Positions 36,101 through 44,628 are shown, numbered from the stretch's first letter. The stretch is DNA of 64,000 nt from Pseudomonadota bacterium (GCA_018241505.1 JAFEDS010000006.1:62001-126000), one strand, 5' to 3'. Notes: generated by a model from the sequence alone, not told the origin. Numbers and translations: made by a program.

Positions 36101-36340
36101 CAGCTTGCCGATATCCTCGGCGCTGATGCTGTCCTGGATGAGCTGAGCTTCCCGCTTCAGCTCGACCGCCGCTGCCTCGGAGGCGCGCACGCCCGTCGTC
36201 ACCACAATCTCGGCGAGCTCCTGCGAGTCCTGTGCCACCGCCAGGACGGGCAGCACCGCGCAGGGCCCCATCACCAGCGTTGCCAGCCGCACCCACGTGC
36301 GCGAGCCGCTCGCGCGACATCCATCGACATTGAATGACAT
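33134..36340 (-). CDS. TonB-dependent receptor of the sugar-utilisation locus
   Basis: 1068 residues. Signal peptide (LATLVMGPCAVLPVLAVAQ), TonB-box-like EIVVTTG, then the Xanthomonas/Caulobacter-type plug with KREAQLIQDSISAEDIGKLPD and SLQRITGVQIDREGG, and a large barrel ending ...YTLGVRARL. This subfamily (TIGR01782-like) is often linked to glycan uptake in CUT loci. It lies 30 bp downstream of the MFS/propeller gene in the same operon and probably imports oligosaccharides for the glycosidase and kinase encoded upstream. Confidence 0.92.
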   Translation of the reverse strand: MSFNVDGCRASGSRTWVRLATLVMGPCAVLPVLAVAQDSQELAEIVVTTGVRASEAAAVELKREAQLIQDSISAEDIGKLPDTTISDSLQRITGVQIDREGGEGTVVNVRGLPQVGTLLNGETFLTTNTIVSVQPDFGDIPSQLFAGADVLKSSNGSLLNSGITGTIDLRTRRPFDLDRGWTMSGAAEGAHGTLSDKYQPLVDGLVGFHGERWGLLASAAYSDVTLKNSQDGMDQYSGSLFGETTDSTASPNGFLNSYLGAPLPSGLRLLHPAACVNDSGTYSATTPNGCDVDVNGDGKANGAFYGSPDFAALDKELERQRTGINLSGQVDVGAGLRLTGDFFYTDEHRHDRTTGYQLNNATFSGATFLPVTARDTGVGVYNGFNGGGDTPLNDFYTTQRYQAYLGDIETYSENHQTDSISRNGNLQLRYDNGGNFTADLRGITANAHQLHLESYTQFALSDGGSWPNEPVDAAPYGSMVYPGGNRVFDPPALGVFPANVVPAMVDLTGNHMAIQLPGSLQNLLANENAYALKTIASENDYERRADIHVARFDGHYKFGETPFRFDFGARYGVRTASNTNFALVAPVYGGNGAFNNPVDPVTGLEDTSVQIPNSTGCYTRYKAVDVILDGGGIAGGCKAGDPTTGFYRAGVLSAQAPAALPAVLANNMNYYKGLAGVSGVSMYDLNPRAMDDVMAFQNALYPGEVRSIDPGGTWRVHVAQKSGYLQAAFAGDAWLHFSGTLGVRLIRTELDIDQHEVGEQPAYFVNPADAGVIHTDKTFTDALPALNLAFDLRDNLKLRLAYAKNMQLLDLDQWGGGLTLQYGIIAGSSPPIFAVLSGTQAGNPNLKPWRSSNYDMSLEYYAGRSSVLSLALFYVDVASFIVQGSTLRCDLPDEDGVVRNRCISVTGPIQGQGKALKGIEAGIKQSFDFLPGWLRNFGTDLNFTFSPSNVGTDVAGNSIPFQDNSKEQANVVLWYQDKRFQARLAGNYRSKRAFMQDYGGISGFEVYQAPTFYLDASVSYDISSHVQVYAQGTNLTKERERYYLVWPDQVLHTGTFETRYTLGVRARL

Positions 36341-36370
36341 GTTAGACCCCTGAGCGATCGTATGTTTTGA

Positions 36371-38533
36371 CTATTTCGGTAACGGCGCAGTGACGAGCTC
36401 CATCTTCCACCGGTCTGTTGCCGCATCCAGGCGGCACTGGTAACCGTAGAAGCGGCCCTGGAGCTCGTGTTGGAACAAACAGGCGCGTCCATCGCTCTCA
36501 ATCGGATTGCCGGCCACCGGCTCAAAACGGCCATCGGGCCGGTCAGCGCTGAAAACCTTCACCTGCCATACGCCCGGGTCCCTCTCGTTGTAACGATGAG
36601 GGAAGATCTCGGTGGCGAGGTAATACACGCCCTTGTGCCCGCCGCTTCCGCGGACATACAGGAGCGTGGGTGCGGCGACAGTCTCCTGACTGTGCAGCAA
36701 CAGTTTCTCGGGAGCGTTATCGAGGTCCTCGATGCGCCGTGCCCTCTTGCTGACGATGTCGAAATAGTCGCGGTCGTTGCCGCGATAGAAGGTCAGCAGG
36801 AAGTCGCCGCTCAGCGGATCGCGAAAGAGGTTGGGATTCTGGTTGCGCTGATTCTCGACCGCGGCAACCAGCGTCTTGACCTCAGTCAGGTGAATCCCGT
36901 CTATCGAGGTGGCCAGCACAATATGGCTCGTGGGCGTGTCATAGTTGCGGGTGACGGCGAGATACAGTGTGTGATCCGCACCCTCCAGGACCGACGGCCA
37001 CCGCGCATTCGTCCACAATGGGTTCTTCTCAAACTTGGTCCAGTGGACCAGGTCATTGCTGCGGGCGAGGCCCATCCCGCGCCCGTGGTTGAGGCCATAC
37101 CATCCCCAGTATCGGTATCCGTCTCGATTCAACTCGAGCACTGAAAGCGTATGCGGCTGCTGATCCCCTTCCCAGGACTGCGCCACCTCGAGCACCGGTT
37201 GGGGCTCGGACAGAGGCAGGTATGCCGCCGGCTCGGCCTGGGCGTGACGAAGCGGAACAACCGCGCACAGAGCGGCGGCAGCGACCGGAGCCTTCTTGCG
37301 GCTGCGAATCACCGCGTTGCTGATGATCGGCCGCGCCCAGAATCCAACACTGAGAATGCAGCCGAACGTGACGTACAGGAGCATCATGCCGGCGCGCAAG
37401 CCGTACAGATCTCCCACATAGCCGATGAGAAGGGGTAACACAGCGCCTCCCATGATTCCGGTGCAAAGAATTCCTGCCAGCGGGCCGTGATGGGTCGGAA
37501 CGGAGTTCAGGGACAACGACACCAGGGTCGGCCACATGATTGAAGCGAATAGTCCAATGGACGGAAAGGCCAGCACAGCCACATTCGCGGGCCCAAACAG
37601 AGCCAGTGTCAACATCGCAAGCGCGCCCAGTGAGAAAGCGATGAGCACCTTGCGGCTGTCGAACAGCTTCAGCAGTACCATTCCAATCAGGCAGCCGGCG
37701 GTCAGCAGGCCCCAGAATCGCGAGACCGAGGTAGCGCCCGCGACATGTGGATCCAGCCCGTGGTACCTGAAAAGGAACTGTGACATCCAATCGGCAGCGC
37801 CCTGCTCCGATCCAACGTAGGCAATCACACAGAAGAAATAGAGCCACACCGTAGGATTGCGCAGCAACGTGCGGTACATCTCCAGCGTGCCCGCGGATTC
37901 GTCGGCCGTGCGCTGAACCGTCGGGAGACGTAGTACGCCGATGAAAATAGCCATGGCGACAGTGGCCACCGCGAATAACCAGTAGACCGACGCCCAAGGC
38001 AGGTCCGCTGGCGTCACGTTGCCCAGGAGGCGCAACAACGGATCACTGCGGCTGCTCAGACCGCTGACGAGGTAGGTATATACCAATGGGCTGACGAAGG
38101 ACGCCAGGCCAAACACGAGTTGGGCAAATGCGGAGTTGTAGGCGAAATGCTGTTCGCCACCGGCAACTCGCAACAGGGGATTGATGGCCACTTGCAGTGC
38201 CGCCATGCCGCTGCCCATCACAAACAGGGAAACCAAAGCCACCGCATAGGTGGGCACGAGCGCGAAGCTCAGCGAGCCCGCGGCGCCCAGCACAAACGAC
38301 GCTACCAGGAGTTTTTTCTCACCCCAGCGCTCGACGAGAAAGCCCGCGGGAACGGACATGACGCCGTAGGCAATGAAGAAGGAGAAGGGCAGCACGGCCG
38401 CCAGGGTCAGCGAGACGTGGAAGCCGGTGATGATGTCCGGCACCAGGGGTCCGAGTATGTTGGTTAGGAATGAAATAACAAAGAAGATGACAAACACCAG
38501 CCCGACAATGAATCTATTCATGTGTGCAGACAT
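36371..38533 (-). CDS. MFS sugar permease fused to an exported beta-propeller (GH32/43-like) domain
   Basis: 720 residues. Residues 1-412 form a 12-helix MFS transporter of the FucP/NagP sugar type (NILGPLVPDIITGF, FFIAYGVMSVPAGFL, LFASIMWPTLVSLSLN). Residues 413-432 (RKKAPVAAAALCAVVPLRHAQA) look exactly like a signal peptide. Residues 433-720 have WYGLNHGRGMGLARSNDLVHW, RWPSVLEG and NPNLFRDPLSGDFLLTFYRG, as in five-bladed propeller glycosidases (GH43/GH32/GH130-like). The extra hydrophobic segment would place the propeller in the periplasm. A GTG just before the signal-like segment could be an internal start. Operon spacing: 4 bp from the SIS gene. Confidence 0.85.
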   Translation of the reverse strand: MSAHMNRFIVGLVFVIFFVISFLTNILGPLVPDIITGFHVSLTLAAVLPFSFFIAYGVMSVPAGFLVERWGEKKLLVASFVLGAAGSLSFALVPTYAVALVSLFVMGSGMAALQVAINPLLRVAGGEQHFAYNSAFAQLVFGLASFVSPLVYTYLVSGLSSRSDPLLRLLGNVTPADLPWASVYWLFAVATVAMAIFIGVLRLPTVQRTADESAGTLEMYRTLLRNPTVWLYFFCVIAYVGSEQGAADWMSQFLFRYHGLDPHVAGATSVSRFWGLLTAGCLIGMVLLKLFDSRKVLIAFSLGALAMLTLALFGPANVAVLAFPSIGLFASIMWPTLVSLSLNSVPTHHGPLAGILCTGIMGGAVLPLLIGYVGDLYGLRAGMMLLYVTFGCILSVGFWARPIISNAVIRSRKKAPVAAAALCAVVPLRHAQAEPAAYLPLSEPQPVLEVAQSWEGDQQPHTLSVLELNRDGYRYWGWYGLNHGRGMGLARSNDLVHWTKFEKNPLWTNARWPSVLEGADHTLYLAVTRNYDTPTSHIVLATSIDGIHLTEVKTLVAAVENQRNQNPNLFRDPLSGDFLLTFYRGNDRDYFDIVSKRARRIEDLDNAPEKLLLHSQETVAAPTLLYVRGSGGHKGVYYLATEIFPHRYNERDPGVWQVKVFSADRPDGRFEPVAGNPIESDGRACLFQHELQGRFYGYQCRLDAATDRWKMELVTAPLPK

Positions 38534-38537
38534 GACA

Positions 38538-39611
38538 CTACTCGACCGCGGTGACCTTGGTAGCGTGCTGGAAAAGACCCGCCTCTTTGCCCGCCAGCGC
38601 GGCCAGGGTCAATGTCATCATCTGGACGGGCAGTATCTCGAGAATCGGCCAGATGGCAGGTACACTGTCAGGCAGTCGCAATGAGGGCAGTGGCGCATCC
38701 ACACCTATCTCATCGCAACGGCCGCCCCTTGCGAGCAGATCGCGAATCAACTGCCGATTGAGCTCGCGCGTGCGCGGCTCGCCGCTGAAAACAACGGCCC
38801 GCATGTCGCTGTCGAGCATTTCCATCGGACCATGGCGGAACGCCGCGCTGCTGAGGCCTTCTGCATGCAGGCGCACTGACTCCTTGATGATCAGCGCGCC
38901 CGTCCCCACCGCCGCGAGCGAGGAGCCACGGCCGATCAGGAACAGATCGCGCGTATCGTGCAATCTTTCGGCGAGCTGTTGAATGTGCTCGCGCCAGCCC
39001 CGCAGGTACTGGTCGACGAGCGATACACACGGCTCCAGGAGACGGATGGTGTCGTGCTCGCCACCTATCACACCCGCCAGCCAGCGAACCACCAGCAGCA
39101 TCGACACATAGGTCTTGCAGGAGACGCTGGTTTCCTCGCCCGCCTGAGTCAACAGCAGACATTGGCTGGCCCGTGCCAGGGGGCTGTCCGGCGTGTTCGT
39201 GATGGCCAACATCGCAGAGCGGCGGTTGACTTCCAGGAGCCGGAGCGTCTCTGCGCTTCGTCCCGACTGCGAGGCGGCAATGAGCAGAGTATCTTCATCG
39301 AGCAGTCCATGCCCATAGTGAATGAGCTCGGCGGTCTCCATCAGGACCGCAGTCGCACCGGTCTCAATCAACCGCAGATTGAGCGGATGGAACACGTGGA
39401 ACGAGGAGCCCATGCCGGTGAGGACAATCCGCTTCCATTGCCTGGATGTCAGGAAGTCCCGCACGGTGCGCCAACGCTGCGCGCCTCGCAGCCAGTCGAG
39501 TGTTGCTTGGAGCGCCGCGGGTTGCGCCATCAGATCCTGAAAGTAGCGGCCTTCAATGACAGTGACGCCCTGCTTCAGCACGAAAGTGTCCTTTGATTGC
39601 GAAAGTGCCAC
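38538..39611 (-). CDS. SIS-domain phosphosugar isomerase/deaminase
   Basis: 357 residues from the GTG at 39611 (VALSQSKDTFVLKQGV); a longer open frame upstream encodes nothing SIS-like. Two SIS domains are visible: GMGSSFHVFHPL and SQSGRSAETLRLL in the first, GRGSSLAAVGTGALIIKESV in the second, plus SSAAFRHGPMEML with the catalytic-type His-Gly-Pro. It resembles the NagB-II/AgaS family of glucosamine-6-phosphate deaminases and aldose-ketose isomerases. It overlaps the kinase gene by 37 bp, so translation is likely coupled. It would convert the phosphorylated amino sugar to fructose-6-phosphate or an analogous product. Confidence 0.85.
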   Translation of the reverse strand: MALSQSKDTFVLKQGVTVIEGRYFQDLMAQPAALQATLDWLRGAQRWRTVRDFLTSRQWKRIVLTGMGSSFHVFHPLNLRLIETGATAVLMETAELIHYGHGLLDEDTLLIAASQSGRSAETLRLLEVNRRSAMLAITNTPDSPLARASQCLLLTQAGEETSVSCKTYVSMLLVVRWLAGVIGGEHDTIRLLEPCVSLVDQYLRGWREHIQQLAERLHDTRDLFLIGRGSSLAAVGTGALIIKESVRLHAEGLSSAAFRHGPMEMLDSDMRAVVFSGEPRTRELNRQLIRDLLARGGRCDEIGVDAPLPSLRLPDSVPAIWPILEILPVQMMTLTLAALAGKEAGLFQHATKVTAVE

Positions 39612-40528
39612 ACCGCCGCTGCGCCAATCAGAGGGGCCTGCCGGCCAAATGACGAGCACACCAGCTCGACCGCCCCGGCGGGCACGAGGCCGCAGGAACT
39701 GTCGATGACCTGTTGAATGGTGGGCAGGAACAGATCGGCGCTCTCCATGACACTGCCACTCAGCACAATGATCTCGGGCATGAACAGCGTGATCAGGTTG
39801 GAAAGGCCGATGCCGAGATAGCGGCCCTCGACTGCTACGGCGCGTTGTGCGGCGGAATCTCCAGCGCGCGCGGCAGCGCAGATCGAAGCCGCAGTGTGCG
39901 CGGCTGAGCCCGCCGCTTGATGTTGAATGAAATGCCGCACGAGCGCCGGGCCGCTGGCGAGCACTTCCCAACAGCCACCGGCGCCACAGAAGCAAGGCGG
40001 ACCGGATGAGTCGATGACATGGTGGCCAATTTCCGGATGGGCACCGCCAGCACCGCGATACAGCGCTCCATTCATCAGTATTCCGCCACCGATACCGGTG
40101 CCGACCGTGACACTGATCTGATTCTGTCTGCCCTTGCCCGCTCCCCAGAGCGCTTCCCCGAGTGCCGCGGCATCCGCGTCGTTTTCCATGACCACACCCA
40201 GTTCGAAGCGCTCGCCGAGCAGCGTTGTCGGATTGCAACCTTCCCATCCGGGTAGAAATTCAACCTCGCAGATCGCGCCGCGAATGGGATCGACGGGTCC
40301 TGTGCAGCCGATGCCAATGCCGCGCAGCGCGACGCCGGCGATCGATCGCACGCGGTCGAGGCTGGAAACGACGTCCTCCATGGCTGCGGTGAATCCACGC
40401 GAAGGAGCCGTGGGAATTTCCTCCTTGGCCAGAATTTTGCCGCCCGAGTCGACGGCCGCCACCGCTATCTTCGTTCCACCGATGTCAATTGCGCCGACGG
40501 CTGTCGGTTGCGTCAGAGTCGCAGTCAT
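39575..40528 (-). CDS. ROK-family sugar kinase
   Basis: 317 residues from MTATLTQPTAVGAIDIGGTK. The ATP-binding DIGGTK, the sugar-binding ENDADAAALGEALWGAG, VTVGTGIGGGILMNG, and the zinc-binding CFCGAGGCWEVLASG (Cys cluster of the ROK family) are all present. It phosphorylates a hexose or N-acetylhexosamine. Together with the SIS gene it suggests a NagK-like step, but no NagA deacetylase is nearby, so the sugar could be glucosamine or a simple hexose. The start overlaps the glycosidase stop (ATGA). Confidence 0.9.
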   Translation of the reverse strand: MTATLTQPTAVGAIDIGGTKIAVAAVDSGGKILAKEEIPTAPSRGFTAAMEDVVSSLDRVRSIAGVALRGIGIGCTGPVDPIRGAICEVEFLPGWEGCNPTTLLGERFELGVVMENDADAAALGEALWGAGKGRQNQISVTVGTGIGGGILMNGALYRGAGGAHPEIGHHVIDSSGPPCFCGAGGCWEVLASGPALVRHFIQHQAAGSAAHTAASICAAARAGDSAAQRAVAVEGRYLGIGLSNLITLFMPEIIVLSGSVMESADLFLPTIQQVIDSSCGLVPAGAVELVCSSFGRQAPLIGAAAVWHFRNQRTLSC

Positions 40529-42915
40529 TTCCGCTGCCACTCCAGGATGGCGCCGCTGTAGGCAGGCACGTCGATACTCCACTCGCCCTGACTGTTTCCA
40601 ACCGGCTGCGTGCCGGTCGGGGTCAGGCGCGTCAGGGACTTGATGGACAAGGTGCTCGTGAGATGAGTGGTGAGTGACTGATCAGCGTGGTTCGCCAGAA
40701 CAATGTAGCCATGCGTGCCGGCGGTTAAAGTCGAGGCCTCGACTGCGGGTTGATCCGTACTGACCAACGGATGCAATCCGCCCCATTCACGTAGTGCGCG
40801 CACCAGCCGGTAGGCTGATTGCGAACCCTCAAAGGCTGCTGGCGTGTTTCCGAGGTAAGACTCCAGGGGATACGCCGACAGCAGCGTCTTTCCCTTGCCC
40901 AGGGTGTAGGCCACCAGAGCGGGTCTGTGATCCTGGTCAACCGCAATGACCTCGCCGCCCTGCACTTCCAAACCGGTACCCCAGTGAGGCGGGTTGGAGG
41001 TAGGTGTCTTGAACGCGAAAGTCTCGCCCACTTTCAGATCGCCGAGAGGCTCGACGACCGTCAGGGTCAGGTCGCCCGCGGGGACTGAATCCGTCATGCG
41101 CGCGCCAAACAGCGCCGCCATTTCAGGAATTGCAGAAGTTGCCGAGAGCGAGGCATACACCAGGCCGCCCTTCGTGACATAGCGCCGCACCTTCTCCCAG
41201 AAGTCGGTGTGCACATGAACAAACACCGGATCGGTCGCGGTCGTGGGCGATGGGAGCAACAGCATCGGATACTGCTCCCAGTTTCCCAACTCGCGCGGCA
41301 GGGCGGGCTTCATTCCTGCCTGGTGAGCCAGGATGAATTGCGCCAGAACGGAGGTCATCACCGCCAGGTTGCCGTCGAAGGGTTTGGCGGGCTCGCCGTT
41401 GACTACACCGCCCTCCGCTACCGATACATAGGGAATCGCTTCAGGCCCGCTCAGCCCGAAGTGCGAGAAGTCACCGGCGGTGCGCGACCATTCGTGGGGA
41501 ATGATGATGCCCACGTCAGCCGCCGCCGGCGCCAGGTGTTCCAACCGCATGCGCCCGGACGTTTGGATGAACTCCTGGAACGCAGCGCCTTGCGGTTGAA
41601 TCCGGCGATCCCAGGTTGTCAGGCCGAACTGCGTCTCATGCGGCGAGCGCAGGTAGGGAACTTTGCGATACTGCTCGGGAGCGGCATCGGTGTAGCACCA
41701 CAGCAGCATGCCGTTCGCCCCGGCGCCCAACGCTGAATACACCGATACCCGTTCAAACGCGCTGATCTTTTCCGGCGAATACTGGGCCGTCGAGGCGCCC
41801 AGCTCCTGGACCAACACCGGTTTGCCGGCGTCCCGGCTCAGAGTCGTTTCAAACGCCGCTCCGTAAGTGCCGCGCTGCGAGACCATCGGATCCGGGAACA
41901 GCTCAGGCTTATAGATCGTGTAGGGATGAACACTCAGGAAATCGACGTCATCGACGATCGTGTCGGGACGGAACGGACCGTGGCCGACATCCTCCATGCT
42001 GACGCCGACGACAATCGGGTGCATGGAATCAAACTTGCGGATTCCCTGCGCGATCAGCCGCGTCCAGTTGATTGCCATGGCATCGGTGGTGCCGCCTGTA
42101 ATCCAGAAGGGCGGCTCATCGGTCAGATCCCACGCGAGGATGGCTGTCTCGCGCGCATAGCGGCGGCCGAACTCGCGCGCCAGGTTGGTTTCGAGCCGCA
42201 GCATCTCGGGGTCCGAGTGAGGGTTGCGACCGTGGCGCCACGGCACATCCCAATAGGCCTCGCCCACTTCACCGCCAACAAACAGAGTTGGGTTGAGATA
42301 AAGGCGATAGCGGTGTGCCAGGGCGATGAGCGCGTCGAATTGCTCGAAGGCCACCGGGTTGTAGTCGCCCGGCCGGGGCTCAAACCATGCCCAGAACAGA
42401 TCCAGGCGCACTGTGTTGAAACCCATCTCGGCCATCTTCGCGAAGTCGGCTTCAATGTCGCGCGGCTCCCAGGCCAGCGGCCACTGAAGTCCGGTCTTGG
42501 CAGGGATCCAATGCACGCCCACAGACAGGAACGGCCGGCCACCGGAGGTGAAGTAGTCCCCTTCCAGCCGGACCGCTGGAAGCTGGGCGCCGTGGCCCCG
42601 CGTGCCACCGGTCGCCACCGCAGCCAGCGGCGCCGCAGCCGCCGACACAACAGCCACCGATGCCGGACCGGCGGCCGCCCGCGCCACCACCGTGGTGGCT
42701 GACCCCGGCGCCACCACCGTGGCCGGCCCCGGCACCGAAGCCGCCGAAGCCGCCGGCGCCGGAGTCGCCGCTGACTCAGCCGCCACAGCCGCGGCTACCG
42801 CCACCGCTCCGGCGAGCACCAGCGCACCCACCGTTCCCGCCGACCTGGCGCCGCACGTGCCGCCCCACGTGATGCCCCACTTCTCACCCCTGCCCATGCG
42901 ATGTTCTCTATTCAT
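40525..42915 (-). CDS. Secreted clan GH-A glycoside hydrolase
   Basis: 796 residues. An N-terminal export segment (VGALVLAGAVAVAAAVAA) is followed by an Ala/Val/Pro-rich low-complexity stretch to about residue 105, unusual for a periplasmic enzyme. The TIM barrel begins at AVRLEGDYFTSGG. AWDLTDEPPFW supplies the acid/base Glu and KPVLVQELGASTAQ the nucleophile Glu, which matches clan GH-A (GH5/GH35/GH42-type). A beta-rich C-terminal part follows (FEGSQSAYRLVRALREWG and on). The specificity could be beta-galactosidase, beta-mannosidase or exo-glucosaminidase; the neighbouring kinase and isomerase favour a (amino)hexose product. It is the first gene of the operon. Confidence 0.83.
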   Translation of the reverse strand: MNREHRMGRGEKWGITWGGTCGARSAGTVGALVLAGAVAVAAAVAAESAATPAPAASAASVPGPATVVAPGSATTVVARAAAGPASVAVVSAAAAPLAAVATGGTRGHGAQLPAVRLEGDYFTSGGRPFLSVGVHWIPAKTGLQWPLAWEPRDIEADFAKMAEMGFNTVRLDLFWAWFEPRPGDYNPVAFEQFDALIALAHRYRLYLNPTLFVGGEVGEAYWDVPWRHGRNPHSDPEMLRLETNLAREFGRRYARETAILAWDLTDEPPFWITGGTTDAMAINWTRLIAQGIRKFDSMHPIVVGVSMEDVGHGPFRPDTIVDDVDFLSVHPYTIYKPELFPDPMVSQRGTYGAAFETTLSRDAGKPVLVQELGASTAQYSPEKISAFERVSVYSALGAGANGMLLWCYTDAAPEQYRKVPYLRSPHETQFGLTTWDRRIQPQGAAFQEFIQTSGRMRLEHLAPAAADVGIIIPHEWSRTAGDFSHFGLSGPEAIPYVSVAEGGVVNGEPAKPFDGNLAVMTSVLAQFILAHQAGMKPALPRELGNWEQYPMLLLPSPTTATDPVFVHVHTDFWEKVRRYVTKGGLVYASLSATSAIPEMAALFGARMTDSVPAGDLTLTVVEPLGDLKVGETFAFKTPTSNPPHWGTGLEVQGGEVIAVDQDHRPALVAYTLGKGKTLLSAYPLESYLGNTPAAFEGSQSAYRLVRALREWGGLHPLVSTDQPAVEASTLTAGTHGYIVLANHADQSLTTHLTSTLSIKSLTRLTPTGTQPVGNSQGEWSIDVPAYSGAILEWQRK

Positions 42916-42976
42916 CTTATCTACCTACCATCCTATTATGCTATGTGTATAACCATAAACGCAACCGGCGCTCCGC

Positions 42977-42982
42977 TATAAT
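42977..42982 (+). promoter_or_regulatory. Candidate -10 box (TATAAT) for GntR gene
   Basis: A consensus TATAAT lies 29 bp upstream of the GntR start codon. No strong -35 hexamer lies 17 bp before it. Confidence 0.5.
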
Positions 42983-42997
42983 GGAACGACCGGTTCC
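42983..42997. promoter_or_regulatory. Candidate GntR operator
   Basis: GGAAC-N5-GTTCC is an inverted repeat starting right after the TATAAT, so it would cover the transcription start of the GntR gene. This fits autorepression and control of the divergent sugar operon. Confidence 0.4.
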
Positions 42998-43011
42998 GGC
43001 AGCGGCGGCCC

Positions 43012-43797
43012 ATGCAACAGAAGCGACTCGACAGCAACGGACCGCTGGTGCGGTTGAATTTTCAGATCGACCCTCACAGCTTCGTGCCCTACTACCAACA
43101 GATCGTCGAGCAGGTGCGCGATCTCATCAAATCCGAGGCCGTGCAGGCGGGCGATGTGTTTCAGTCAGAGGGCGAGCTGGCGAGTGCGCTGGGTATCAGC
43201 AAGATGCCTGTCAGGCAGGCGTTCGCGAAGCTGCGCTCGGAAGGGCTGCTCGTTATAGAGAAGGGCCGCCGCCCGACCATCGGCTCCGGGCAGGTGCCGT
43301 GGAATTTTCAGGAGCTGCGCGGCTTCACGGAAGAGATGAAACGCCGGGGGCTGACTCCCTCCACCCGCGTGTTGAAACTCGAGGAAATGCCGGCCGACGC
43401 GGAGATCGCCCAGGCGCTGGGCCTGCAACCCACGGAAGCCGTGTTTACCTTGCAGCGTCTGAGGTATGTGAACGGAAAGCCGGTTGCGCTGGTGACGAGT
43501 TACCTGCCGGCCACGCTCTTTCCTGACCTGGCACAGCAGAACCTGGCCAAGGTCTCTCTATACCATCTCTTTGAGAAGTCATACGGGCGGACGTTGAGTT
43601 GGGCAGAGGAAGAGATCGGCGCAACGGCCGCCACGGAAGAACAGGCGCGCAAGCTCGAAACCTCCGTGGGCAGCCCGTTGTTGTTTGTCCGGGAGACCAC
43701 TTACGACGCGCGCCGCATAGCGATCGAACACAGTCACTCCTGGCTGCGAGGCGATCGGTACACGGCGAACGTCATCTCCGTCAGAAAGCGCGGCTGA
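43012..43797 (+). CDS. GntR/HutC-family transcriptional regulator (UTRA domain)
   Basis: 261 residues. Winged-helix GntR domain at residues 20-85 (PYYQQIVEQVRDLIKSEA, GELASALGISKMPVRQAFAKL), then a UTRA ligand-binding domain from about residue 105 (LTPSTRVLKLEEMPAD, LQRLRYVNGKPVALVTSYLP, LLFVRETTYDA). HutC-type UTRA regulators such as NagR/NagQ sense sugar phosphates, so it probably controls the divergent glycosidase/kinase/isomerase/permease/receptor operon. The palindrome at 42983-42997 is a possible site. Confidence 0.92.
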   Translation: MQQKRLDSNGPLVRLNFQIDPHSFVPYYQQIVEQVRDLIKSEAVQAGDVFQSEGELASALGISKMPVRQAFAKLRSEGLLVIEKGRRPTIGSGQVPWNFQELRGFTEEMKRRGLTPSTRVLKLEEMPADAEIAQALGLQPTEAVFTLQRLRYVNGKPVALVTSYLPATLFPDLAQQNLAKVSLYHLFEKSYGRTLSWAEEEIGATAATEEQARKLETSVGSPLLFVRETTYDARRIAIEHSHSWLRGDRYTANVISVRKRG

Positions 43798-43870
43798 GTC
43801 AATGCTACACACGCAAGTTCAGATTCCTTAATATTCGCCTTCCGGCCAACCTGGCGAGAAGGAAGACTGA

Positions 43871-44533
43871 ATGAAGCGTACTGCCATCACCGCACTGGTC
43901 CTGTGCTTTACCTTGACGGGCTGCTACACGTACGACCCGTATACGGGCGACAAGAAGATCAGTGACACGACCAAAGGCGCAGGAATCGGCGCCGCCACGG
44001 GTATCGTCGTGGGCCTGTTGACCGGAGGCGACGCTGCGGCGCACCGCAAGAACGCGTTGATTGCTGCCGGCGTGGGCGCTCTGGCCGGCGGAGCCATCGG
44101 CAACTACATGGATCGCCAGCAGGCCGAGCTTCGGCACAATCTGCAGGGAACCGGTGTCAGTGTGACCCGCATGGGCGACAACATCACGCTCAACATGCCC
44201 GGTAACATTACCTTCAAGAGCAACAGCGCCGAGCTGGATCCGTCGTTCTACAAGGTACTCAATTCAGTCAACATCGTCGTCAAGAAGTACAACAAGACGG
44301 TGGTCGAGGTGGCCGGCCATACCGACAGCACTGGCGGCGCTCAGTACAACCAACAGCTTTCCGAGCAGCGCGCGAACTCGGTAGCGCAGTACCTGGAGAC
44401 CCAGGGGCTGGCGAGCAACCGCGTAGTCACCATCGGTGCGGGAGAAACACGGCCCGTGGCTGACAACTCGACGCCCGAAGGCCGGGCGGCCAACCGGCGC
44501 GTCGAGCTGACTCTGACGCCGCTGACCACCTGA
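43871..44533 (+). CDS. OmpA-family lipoprotein (YiaD-like)
   Basis: 220 residues. Lipobox LTGC at the end of a short signal peptide ([13 protein letters not shown]). A glycine-zipper segment ([33 protein letters not shown]) precedes the OmpA/Pal peptidoglycan-binding domain ([21 protein letters not shown] and [13 protein letters not shown]). It is an outer-membrane lipoprotein that links the membrane to peptidoglycan. A stable hairpin follows the stop codon. Confidence 0.92.
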   Translation: MKRTAITALVLCFTLTGCYTYDPYTGDKKISDTTKGAGIGAATGIVVGLLTGGDAAAHRKNALIAAGVGALAGGAIGNYMDRQQAELRHNLQGTGVSVTRMGDNITLNMPGNITFKSNSAELDPSFYKVLNSVNIVVKKYNKTVVEVAGHTDSTGGAQYNQQLSEQRANSVAQYLETQGLASNRVVTIGAGETRPVADNSTPEGRAANRRVELTLTPLTT

Positions 44534-44551
44534 GTCTCGAAGGTCGCGCGG

Positions 44552-44572
44552 GCCCGGTAGACAATACCGGGC
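44552..44572 (+). terminator. Candidate terminator after OmpA-like gene
   Basis: GCCCGGTA-GACAA-TACCGGGC makes an 8-bp stem with a 5-base loop, 19 bp after the stop. The T-run is weak (TCTCGCCCTT). Confidence 0.5.
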
Positions 44573-44628
44573 TCTCGCCCTTACCATCGTCGCGGAAGAA
44601 ACAAGAATCAACTCTCAGGGACCTCACC

